From assembly GCF_021462225.1 (NCBI RefSeq), contig NC_061802.1, positions 11,000,859 through 11,064,858 of the forward strand: a stretch of DNA of 64,000 nucleotides. Reading direction: 5' to 3'. The notes beneath the pieces were generated by a model, which had not been told where the DNA came from, did no database searches, and was given only the letters and a program-made list of their open reading frames with translations. This DNA is from Girardinichthys multiradiatus (Eukaryota > Chordata > Actinopteri > Cyprinodontiformes > Goodeidae). The translations under genes and the position numbers were made by a program. This document shows, piece by piece, positions 24,261 to 34,800 of this stretch (its first letter is position 1; each line of letters begins with the position of its first letter).

Positions 24261-24744
24261 ATGCTTTTCAGCACATCAACTGCAACTCATTCAGGGCAAA
24301 CCTTAAACAGGACCTTTTAGTATGTAAAAAGACATTTGAATTGAGGCTCAAATGTTTTAAATCTTTGTTGTGTCTGATGAAGAAGGACAATATGCTATTA
24401 TACCCATCTGCTGTTTTTCGTGATGAAAGAATCGTATAAGAAGAAGGCTTGTAAGGTTTTAACTTGAAAAAATACAACCCTCCAGGCTGAAATAAGGTCA
24501 ATCATCCATCCCTCGTCTATGGCTGCTTTTCCTTGCAGGGTCACAGAGGAGGAGTAAATTATCTTACTAAGTTGCACATTTCTAAGACCCAGAGTGTGCT
24601 TTTTTTCATGACTGTACAATTCTTTGTTATGTCGTTAATGTGACCCTAATGTACAGTCTCTTATTACTTTGTCACTTTGCTGCTGATACACCTGAATTTC
24701 CCCACTGAGGGACACAAAAGGATCATTTCTATTCTATTCTATAC

Positions 24745-26235
24745 CCTGGACAGGTTAAACATAACTGAAACCCGAGGTTGAGCTGAAGAAAAACAGCCCC
24801 AAAGCATGATTCTGCCACCACCATGCTTCCCTGTTGGTGTGTTGTTCTTTTGTTGATGTGCAATGTTATTTTTGCACCAGAAGCAGTTATTTCCAAAAAG
24901 TTGGTGTTTTTGCTAACTTTAGATGTTATTCCTCTTAAGAAAAGGCTTCCATCTTTCCTCCACACAGCCCAGACATGAGAATGATAGAGAAAATTGCACT
25001 CACATATACCACACAGCAAGAACTTGCTAGAAATTCCTGCCGCTGCTTTAATGTTCACTGTAGGCCTCTTTGGTCGTTGTCATGGTGGAAAGGGAACCTT
25101 TGCTCAAAGTCTCAAGTCTTCTGCAGGTTTTCTTCCAAGATTGCCCTGTATTTTGCTCCATCCATCCTCCTATCAGCTATGACCAGCCTCCCTGTCCCTG
25201 CTAAGGAAAACCTTTCCCAAAGCATGATTCTGCAACCACCCTGCTTTACAATAGTTTTCAACAATTTGTGCAGCGTTAGTCTTTCGTGTGACTCATCTGA
25301 CCAGAGTACCTTTTTCCCCATGTTTGTTGTGTCCCCTAAATGGCTTTTTGCGAACTGCAATCAGGACCTCTTATGGTTTTATTTCAACAATGGTTTGCGT
25401 TTTAGCATTGTTCCACAAAGGGCAGATTTCCAGTTTTTACGACTAATAGATGTTCTGTCAACAGGGTTTTCCAGCTGAGCTGTGGATTGTTGCAGCTCCT
25501 CCAAAGTTACCATAGACCTCTTTGCTGTTTCTCTGATGAATGCTCTCTTTGTGTAGCCTCAGTCTAGATCAGCGATGCCCAACTCCAGTACTGGAGAGCT
25601 ACTATCCTGCAGGTTTTAGATGCATCCCTTCTCTTCTACCACACCTAAATCAAATGAATGGCTCTTTACCTGGTGTCTGCAGTGCTGAATGACATGCTGA
25701 TGAGGGAATTCAGACATTTTATTTAGGTGTGTTGGAGCGGTGATGCATTTCAAAGTTGCAGGATGGTAGCTCTGGATGATGAATCTCAGTGCTCTCAGTG
25801 CTCTGTGAGATGTTTGTAGCTTGGAATATTATTTTGCAACCTAACTCTGCTTTAAGCTTCTCCCAAAATGTATCCCTGACCTGTCTGCTGTGTTCCTTGG
25901 TCTTCATGGTGCTGTTTGTTCTCAAATGTTCTCTAACAAACATCTGAAGCCTTCACAGAACAGCTGGATTAACACTGAGATTACGTTAAACAGAGGTGAA
26001 CTAAGTAGTAATTAGAGGACTTCTGAAGGTAGTTGGCTGTGCTGGATTTTATGGGAGGGTTTAAAGGTAAAAGGGTAAGAATGCAAATGTATGTCCATAG
26101 TTTTGAGGTTTGTATTTGTAAAACATTTTGAAAACCATGTATTGTTTTTCTTCTGTTAAATCATTTATACACTACTTTTTGTACATACATGTACGTTGAA
26201 GGATATAATTAAAGTGACAAAGAGTTCAAGTTTAC
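24745..26235 (-). mobile_element. Degenerate Tc1-like transposon(s), minus orientation
   Basis: The minus strand reads MKTKEHSRQVRDTFWEKLKA (25,905 downward), the Tc1 N-terminus, then a stretch with KVLWSDESHE, KTIVKQGGCRIMLWERFS and DGAKYRAILEENLQ (25,360-25,112), the central transposase blocks. The piece at 24,745-24,960 repeats part of this, suggesting a second partial copy. A palindromic MITE lies inside (about 25,570-25,790). Not functional. Confidence 0.75.
25570..25790. mobile_element. Palindromic MITE (hAT-like?) nested in Tc1 fossil
   Basis: The two halves are imperfect inverted copies: GATGCATCCCTTCTCTTC/ACACACCTAAATCAAATGAATGGCTC against TTATTTAGGTGTGTTGGAGCGGTGATGCA. The outer ends (CCCAACTCCAGTACTGGAGAGCTACTATCCTGCAGG; CTGCAGGATGGTAGCTCT on the other side) also pair. 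A second copy is at 53,345-53,545. Confidence 0.6.
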
Positions 26236-26559
26236 GCAACGCTTTAAGTAAAAAAGCAATTTATAAACTTTGGTCCCCTACAAGCTCAGGCTTATACATA
26301 AACAATCCTTTTATGATCTTAAAACAGAAAACTTGTCATCTGGGTTGAATGAATGTTTCTTCTGCATGTCTTGGATGATACATTTTATTTCTTTTACTGG
26401 CCACTTTAATCAGTTGAAACAACAGGACGTTTCTTCCACCCAACGACATTTTATCGTTATTGTTTCGCCTTTGACTCGAGAGTCACCCAGAGGTTACAGC
26501 AGCCATGTTTTCCACAAGCCTTTGATGAACTGAGGAGCTTAACATAGATCTTTGAGAGT

Positions 26560-27060
26560 GACAACATAAAATTGAATGATAATTGCATCATGCGCTCTAA
26601 TGGCAGCTATTACAACAATAGCGTTGGTGACCTGGAGGTATGGGATGGGAGGGAGGAAAGGCCCTCTGCGCTGACCTCCGCTCAGGAAAGGCCAATCTCA
26701 AGCAACAGTCGGGGCGTCAGAGGGCTCGCCACCTCGTCTGCCACTCTGAAGCTTCAATTCAAAGCCTGACACAACAGCTAAGCATCGCTGTGACCCTGTG
26801 GGTGTGACACTCAACCTTTGCCTTAACCTCCTGACCGCCGGTCACAGCTGCAGCGGGAAGGTCAGGGTGCAGGGTCGACCAAGGGGGGGACTGATGGGTG
26901 AGAGATGAGGTGGGAGAAGATGGAGGGGCAGGAAATTGAGAAGAAATATTGGAAAATGGACAACTGAGTGAGAGGGAAAGAGGTGATGATCGATGGGATG
27001 AGGTGAAGGTGAGGAAGATGTCCTCAGAAAAGGTTGCTTCACTTGCAAAGAATTAGACAA
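26560..27060. promoter_or_regulatory. GC-richer non-repeat island, candidate regulatory element
   Basis: Non-repeat, GC-richer sequence standing out from AT-rich flanks, with E-box CAGCTG near 26,848 and several GGTCA/TGACC half-sites (CTGACCTCCGCTC, CTGACCGCCGGTCAC). Part is purine-rich (26,880-27,010). No frame looks coding. Regulatory role is inferred only. Confidence 0.3.
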
Positions 27061-27369
27061 ATTCAGTCACATTGGTTGCATCTAAAGATAAGCACAAGCT
27101 TTTTAGCTTTTATATTTTATATATTTATTATTTTTTTACTGCAAATCTTCCATTTGGCCTTAAAACTTTGACATTTCCATTTGTCTGCAGAATTCAGTCT
27201 TTTCTCTGTTAAATATTTGAAGACCACAGATTTAACTTTTCTTTTTTTAAACTAATTTATAATTTATTATGGAGCACCTGATTTGTTTTGTACGCTAGTA
27301 AATGTTTCTTGGCTTACATATAATTTGCAATGGGAAAAAGTTTTTCTCTTTTCTGCAGTTTAGTTGCGT

Positions 27370-27640
27370 TGACCTTTTAACTGAACTGTCAAGCGTAAAA
27401 GGCAAAGAACGTGAGACCACGGAGGTGCAAAGAAGACAAATGGGCTTGTCGTAACATTTCGTGTGAAGATCAGCCAATGTGCCGGGCCCCACCCTTTCCT
27501 TTTCTGAGCTTTGTTACTGTCAGCACGGCTCGGTTGGCCCAGCGGTGGCGTTGGAGGGATGGTTTTTATGGGAAAACGAACATGTCCGCTGTCACTCAGC
27601 TCAGATCATCTGCTGGTTCAGTCTTTAATTAAACTGTGCA
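27370..27640. other. Second GC-richer non-repeat stretch
   Basis: Unique-looking sequence around GTGCCGGGCCCCACCCTTTCC and GGCTCGGTTGGCCCAGCGGTGGCG, bounded by AT-rich DNA. No gene recognised; a conserved non-coding element is possible. Confidence 0.25.
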
Positions 27641-28479
27641 ACTTCGTGAAATCATAACAGTTTTACTCAAAAGGAGGATGAGTGTATATGTTTGAACTTT
27701 GCTATTTCACAAAGATTTTAAACAGAGAGCTCTCTTTGTTATGCTGCTTTTTTTTTCTACATTTACTGATCAAAATACAAAGTAGGCTTAAAGCAGACTG
27801 TTACAGTACCTCCCTACCTGTTGGAAAGTATTTTTTAAAACATAAATTCACCTTTTATTGCAGTAGCATAATTAAAGACAGAAATATTTATTAAAATATA
27901 TTTCTTAATTTGACTATATTTATTCAGTGGAAACTTTAAAGAAACAATAATTTTCTTTTAAATAAATAAATAAAATCAGCAAAACTAGGATTTTCTTTCA
28001 AGTATACATTACGTTTTATGTTAATTCAGTTGCCTAAGGCTCTCTCCTAGTGTATAAATATTACGTGAAAGAGAAGGTCATTTTTCTAAGGCACTCTAGA
28101 AAGTAGGACGGTCAAGAGAACATGGAATTAAAGTAGGGTGGATGTGTGTTATTCTTCAGGCCAGGTAATGGCTACATGAAGCTAGCTGTCTGCCTAAATT
28201 CACCAATATCTGCAGGCAGAGGGATAAATAAACAGTTTAAAACAACTGGAACTGGAACAAAGATGGATAGATTAGGACCAGTGTTTAATTTGCATCTACA
28301 AAGGGTGGAAAGAGTGGTTATAAAAATATCAAAAAATCACTATTAAAGAACCTGGTTACAGCAGTCACCACCATCATCCACTGAAAGCCTGTGGAGTGCA
28401 TTAAGGAGTATAAATTCTTGGGGACCATTTTTGATCATCTACTGCAATTCTCCTCTAACACAGTCTCATGGTGTGTGGA

Positions 28480-30095
28480 GGATTTTGTAGGACCAACATG
28501 TGAACAGGAGAGTGGGAGCCAGAAGGTGAGTTGAATATTCAATAAAAACTGAACTGAGAACTTACTGTATGGAACAGAGGCAGGTAGGCAGACATGGAAC
28601 AGGAAAAACAACAGCGACACGGAGCAGGTAACTAACTGTACGAACCAGTGGGATAACAGAAAACCAGGAAGTCTAAATACTGAGGAAGGGAGGAGAATGG
28701 ACCAATCAACCAAGGGAGGTAATCAGTCCCAGCCTCCACCTGTCAGTGGATCAACAGCTTCCTGACAGACCGACAGCAGCAGGTAAGACTGGGGAGCATC
28801 TTCTCCCGAACCAGATCAATAAGTACTGGTGCCCCCAGGGCTGTGTTCTGTCCCCACTCCTCTTCTCCCTGTACACTAATGACTGCACCTCATCGGACTC
28901 GTCCGTGAAACTCCTGAAGTTTGCAGACGACACCACTGTCATTGGACTGATCCAGGACGGTGATGAGTCTGCATACAGACAGCAGGTGGATCGGCTGATA
29001 CACTGGTGCAGTCAGATCTAACTTGAACTGAACCCACTCAAGACTGTGGAAATAGTGGTGGACTTTCAGAGAACACCACCCATATACACCCCCCTCACCA
29101 TCCTCAACAACACCGTGGACCACTTCAGGTTCTTAGGAACCACCATCTCTGAGGACCTGAGATGGTCTTCGCACATAGACACTGTTCGAAAGAAGGCCCA
29201 GCAGAGACTGTACTTCCTGAGGCAACTCAAGAAGTTCAACCTTCCACAGGAGCTGTTGGTCATCTTCTACACTGCCATCATTCAGTCTGTCCTGTCTTCA
29301 TCCATCTCAGTGTGGTTTGGCTCATCCACAAAACAGGACAGGTCCAGACTGCAACGAATAATCAGGACTGCAGAGAGAATAATCACGGCTGACCTTCCCT
29401 CCATCCAGGACTTATACAGGTCTAGGGTCAGGAAAAGAGCTGCTAAAATCTCTGCAGACCCCACACAACCTGCACATAAACTGTTTATAGCTTTACCTTC
29501 AGGCCGCCGCTACAGAGCACTGTTTACTAAAACCAGCCGCCACACAGACAGTTTCTTCCCCCAGGCTGTTTCTCTGCTGAACATTTAATACCAAACAACA
29601 GCATACAGATGTTACAAATGCACCTTTTTATTTATATATGTGTATATTTGTATATTGTATATATGTATATTCTTTAATGCAAAAAACAAAAACCAGAGGG
29701 GAAAGTGTACAGGAGTCAAATTCCTTGTTTGTATGTACGAACTTGGCAATAAAGCTGATTCTGATTCTGATCAGAGGGATTTAAGAACAGCTGGTGGAAC
29801 AGGGAGATAGAAGGTAACTGAGGGAGAATGACTAATCAACACATATGAGCAGGGAGGTAACAGAAAACATCTAAGTGAACCGAAATGAGACTACCAAAAT
29901 TAACATGAACATGGGAAAACAGATCTATAAGAAAACACAAACTAAAACATTTAACCGGGGAACGAACAAACAACAGAATAAATCTAATAAACCTGGATAA
30001 ACTGAAATAAAGCAAGTGCAGAATCTGGCAGAGCAGAGAAAGTAAATATAACACAAACTCAAAACCCCAAAACACAAGCAGATCATGACACACAG
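28480..30095. mobile_element. Purine-rich dispersed repeat interrupted by a Rex1 LINE
   Basis: The pieces 28,480-28,735 and 29,772-30,095 share the AACAGAAAACC/GGGAGGTAA style of the repeat at 15.4 kb and end in GATCATGACACA. The Rex1 element lies between them. Unclassified, probably non-autonomous. Confidence 0.4.
28736..29770 (+). mobile_element. 5'-truncated Rex1-type LINE, RT C-terminal half with one nonsense codon
   Basis: Starts in RT (WINSFLTDR in one frame) and continues at 28,746-29,588 in one frame broken only by TAA at 29019-29021. Blocks seen: PQGCVLSPLLFSLYTNDC, the catalytic FADDTTV, then HFRFLGTTISEDLRW, LYFLRQLKKFNLP and a C-terminus of SFFPQAVSLLN. It ends with a Rex1-type tail, TCAAATTCCTTGTTTGTATG...AATAAAGCTGATTCTGATTCTGAT. 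A fairly young insertion, since only one stop has built up. Not mobile: no endonuclease domain and a truncated RT. Confidence 0.88.
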
Positions 30096-30119
30096 AGCCT
30101 ATTCTAAAGAAGTATCAGC

Positions 30120-31365
30120 AATGGCAACACCTCCTTAGAAAGCTAAGGACAGACAGACGATGCATTCAACCTGGGACTACATTTCATGCCAGGATCTTGT
30201 TTGAAGACTTCAGCTTGGTCTTCAACACTTTCAACCCAGACATCCTCCACCAAAAGCTCACCAGCCAAAGTGCCAGCCTCCACCTGTCAGTCGATCACTG
30301 ATTTTCCTGACTGACCTGCGGCAGCGGGTGAGGTTAAGGAGTATCTTCTCCCGTACAAGAACCCTCAGCACCAGGGCCCTCTCCCCACTCCTCTTCGCTT
30401 TGTACACAAATGCACCTCAGTGGAGCAGTCCGTGAAACTCCTGTAGTTCACAAATGACACCACTGTCATGGATCTAATCCAGGACAATGACAAGTCTACA
30501 AACAAATAGGAGGTGGATTGACTGGTCCACTGGTGAGGTCTGAACCATCTGGAGCTTAACCCCCTCAAGACTTTGGAGATGATGGTAATCTTCCCAAAAA
30601 TAGACCCCATACTCCCTCCCCTCACTATACTCAACAACACTGTTCCTAGGAACCACCCTTTCTTGGGACCTGAACTGGTCCTCACATATAGACACTGTTT
30701 GGAAGAAGTCCCAGCAGAGACTGTACTTCCTGTGGCAACTCAAGAAGTCCAACCTTCCACAAGAGCTGCTGATCATCTTCTACACTGCTATCACAATTTT
30801 GTGCACATCCATATCTGTGTGTTTGGCTCATCCACAAAAAAGGACAGGTCCAAACTCCAACAAACAATTAGGTCTGCAGAGAAGATCATCGGGGCTGACC
30901 TTCCCTCCATCCAGGACTTGTACAGGTCTTGGATCAGGAAAAAGGCAGCTAACGTCTCTGCAGATGCCACACATGCCAGACACAAACTGTTTTACCTTCA
31001 GGGCGGCGCCAAAGAGTACTATTTACCAAAAACAGGTGCAAAGAGACAGTTTCTTCCCCCAGGCTGTTTCTCTGATGATCACAATGAACACATCACAGCC
31101 TGAGTAGTCAGCTACTCTGTGAAACTAAATAAGCATATTTGCACTACCACAAACTTCCTTTCTTCTTTTCTCTGTCTTTTTATATATATTTAAAAATTGA
31201 ATGTACATACATATTTAAGTACATACTGTTTCTTTGATCCTTTATTTTATTTCCTCTAAAGTTTATATATTTATACATAATTTCTGTATGCTGTGAGTGC
31301 TTGAAACCAAAGTTAAATTCCTTGTTTATGCACAGAAAACTTTGCCAGTAAAGCTGATTCTGATG
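30120..31365 (+). mobile_element. Second, more decayed Rex1-type LINE copy
   Basis: Same family and orientation as the copy 1 kb upstream. It includes the earlier RT part (FNTFNPDILHQKL) and later blocks YFLWQLKKSNLPQELL, SIQDLYRSWIRKKAANVSADA and FFPQAVSL in shifting frames. The catalytic FADD is changed (TCACAAATGAC gives FTND). Ends GCCAGTAAAGCTGATTCTGAT near 31,360. Several frameshifts and stops. Confidence 0.82.
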
Positions 31366-31893
31366 CCATCCAAAAACCAAACATGTTGAGTTCCTAAACT
31401 CTGCTGGTTTCTCTCCCACAGGGCTTAGTGATATCATGAACAATTTGAAATATGAGAAGATTTTAAATGAAAATCTGGTGGACTCTAAAAAGGGTTGTCA
31501 TTGTGTCGTTTTAGCAGGATGGATAGAAAGTCAACAGAGAAATGATTCACCAGACACAAAATCAGCCATCTTCAGTGGCCCTCACAGTCCTCACACCTAA
31601 ATCCTGCAGAAAACCTGTGGTGTGAGCTTATGAGAAGAGTTGTTCAAAGAATCCACAGGATTGAGTTTGGCACCTCTGATTTATAAAGAATAATTATTTG
31701 CAATAATTAGTCATTTATTTTAAGGCTAGCCATAGTATTGCAAATATTTATAGGGATACTGCAAGTATTTACATATGCAAAATATAAGAACAATGTTTTT
31801 GTAAAAGCATGATTTATACATCAGATTTGCACAACCAGCTGATGTGAAGAGCTTCTTCACTATGACTGATTCTTTAACTGAGCTATCTTTGAC

Positions 31894-34800
31894 TTATAAA
31901 ACAGTCTCTTCCCTCCTCAACTCCAATCCTTCCCCTGTAGCTTTGGCTGCTTCACTCTGGCTGTGTTGACTCTCCATCATGGCTGCAACCTTCTGCTCCA
32001 GCCTCCACACCTGTTCCTGATACTTTCTGCGAATCTGCCTGTAGGAACTCAAGGCTTTACTAAAAAGAAAATAACCATTGGCATCTTGATTAGTTTGCTT
32101 AAAGTGGTGGTTACAGCCATCAGAGTAGTGTTTGTGCTGTCGATGTTTACCTGTGCGCCTGTGTGAGGCGAGCAATCTGCTCAGCGTTATCCTTCCTGTG
32201 GAGGGAGCTGTCTGAGAGAGCTGTGCTCAGGGAGTCGTGGACCATGGCCAGCCTCCTCTTCAGGACTTGTTCCCTGGCAAATAAAGAAAGCAAGTGAAGG
32301 TAACTCAATTAACAAAAGATGTTTACAGACAAGAATAACACAAACACTATTTAAAGAATTATTATCCTGACTAGGATTGTCATTTTAAATAAAGTATTTA
32401 TCCCTCGAGGTCAGAAGACAGAGAGGAAGGTCTCTGAAGCAACACACAGAGAAAAATAACTCGGTTCTTTATGTTAAAGTCTGTTACCAAGCAACAGAAC
32501 AAAACCAACCATCATTGCATGTCGCCTATTCTGGGACTTTCAACATCACTCTAACAATACTCTCCTCAAACTCCACAGACAGTGCTATGCAAAAGTATTG
32601 AGCTATTTTCACAATTTGTCATAAAATTCAATGAATTTTATTGGGATTTTTGTGATAGACCAAACCAAATAGTGCAGAATTGTCTGGTGGAAGAAAATGA
32701 ATATATAGCTTCAACATTTATTTACAAATAGAAATCTGAAAAGTGTGGTGTGAAATAGCATTCAACCACCTTTACTCTGATATCCCTAAATAAAATGCAG
32801 TGTAACCAGTTGTCTTCAGGCATCACCAAGTTATAAAGTTCACTGGTATAACTCAGTTTATATCTGGTGAAGGCCTCAGAGATTTGTTAGTGAACAAGCA
32901 GCAACATTAAGTCCAGGAACAAAGCAGAGATAGGGCGAGGAGCTCGGAAATTCGGGAGGTACTCCCTCTCCAGCGTTGGAGAGGGAGGTCTGGGCATCTC
33001 TAAGTCTGCTGCCCCCGCAACCCGGTCCCGGATAAAGCGGGAGACAACGACGATGATAGATGCAGTTTAATGCAGTCAATCCAATCTGACTGAGTTTGAG
33101 ATTTTTGCAAAAAACAAGGGGCAACAGTTTCAGTCTCTAGATGTGCAAATAATTAACTACTTTGTTTTTGTCTGCACAATGGTCATCACATGACAAAGTG
33201 AGAAAAGCTTCAAGGGTTATTAGCACTTTGGTTCTGTATAGCATGTAATAATTATTTACTTGGCTTTTAAATTCCCAAGATTTCATGCTGAAAGGATTTT
33301 CCAAATTAGAAGTAATAATGTATTTCGAATCTATTCTACTTTTTTCTATTCATTTCTATTCTATTCTATTCTATTCTATTCATACAACAGAAAAAAATCA
33401 CAGCATGAAGAGTACATTTAAACACTGGTCAGAAGCATATGTTCTCACCTCTGTAGGACCACCTGCAGCTCTTTCAGAATGGGCCGGGTCAGAGAACTTG
33501 TGATTTCGCCATCGCAAACAGCCTTAGCAGCATTCTCACCAAACCTCTGAAACATAAAAAAAAACTAGGTTCAATAAAGCTTTTTGAGGATTTGTTTTGA
33601 AAAACCTATAAGATTATGGAGAACCCTGAGCATCCTCTTCATCAGACTGTTGTACAACAACAGTGTCTTCAGTCAGAGGCTTTTTCAGATCTGCTATAAG
33701 ACAGACCAGTGCAGGAGATCCTTCATGCCCACAGATATCAGCATCTAAAACAGCTCTTTGAAGAAACCTGCATAATATGAGCTACAACAAAATTTATTTC
33801 CCTTTGAAAGTATTTTGAACTGAATTGAATTTGTACTGCTTCTAAATGAATGCATTAAGAGATGTCACATATGATAAATCTGAAAATTTGTTTTTTAGCA
33901 AATGCAGTTAAGCAAATTTCATTTGCTTAACTGCATTTGCTAAACAGCTAAATCTACCAGGGGAATAATAAGAATTCAGACATTTTTTGATGAAAAGGTG
34001 ATCTTACAAGCAAAAATTTGGTTGGGTGAAATTAATCTATTCAGTCATCCATTCATGCAATTTCATCCATCATTTATACATCTTTCCTTAATTATTGTAG
34101 AGTTAAGGTATGGCTGGCCTCCATCTCAAGCAAGCAAAGGGCAAGAAAGGGGGGGGCTCCAACCATTACAAGACAGGCAACCATACATCTAAAGCCAATT
34201 TAAACAACCATTGTTGGGAGTTTTTTCAATCGTAGGAGGTACCTGCAGTATCTGGAGAGAACCTATGCATGCACAGAGGAGACCACGCAAACTGCTTCCA
34301 AAAATGCCCCAGCTGAGATTCAGAAATGTTTTATATGAGACAACAGGACCATCTTGCAGACTGGTGACATTCTGATCACATACCGCATCCTCTGAAACGG
34401 AATCCAAATGGGCCATGTTAAAGGCATCCAGTACAGATGCAGCTTGCAGGAACTGTGGCTTGAAGGTTATCGGTTCCTGAAACAGCTGATACAGAGGTTC
34501 TGGAGACTCTTAAAATGACTGAATCAGGGGTAATGAATGGCCAGAAGGACTGTGGCAGCAGAAAGACACATTTGGGATAGGCAAGAATGGTGAGAGACTC
34601 TGGAGATGGACCTTTAGTTGGCCTAAAGGAAGTTCAGGAAAACTGTCCAGCGATTTAGAGAGGAAAAATCTGGACCATTCCTGACTAAGTTTGGTTTAAG
34701 AGGGGATCTTTGGACCTGGACTTAGGATATTGTCAGGCAGTTGAAGGATCAATTTGTGAATCTCCTAAATTCTATCTCTATTTTCTCAGCAGAAGAGGCA

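Noticed and set aside
24202..24303. Short frame MEFKGKQ... after the TATA box, thought of as a fatty-acid-binding-protein-like first exon
   Set aside because: Similarity covers only a few residues, no donor fits the usual exon 1 end, and no following exon was found.
27500..27560. GCACGGCTCGGTTGGCCCAGCGGTGG considered as a tRNA 5' half
   Set aside because: No matching acceptor stem, anticodon arm or T-loop (GGTTCRA) follows.
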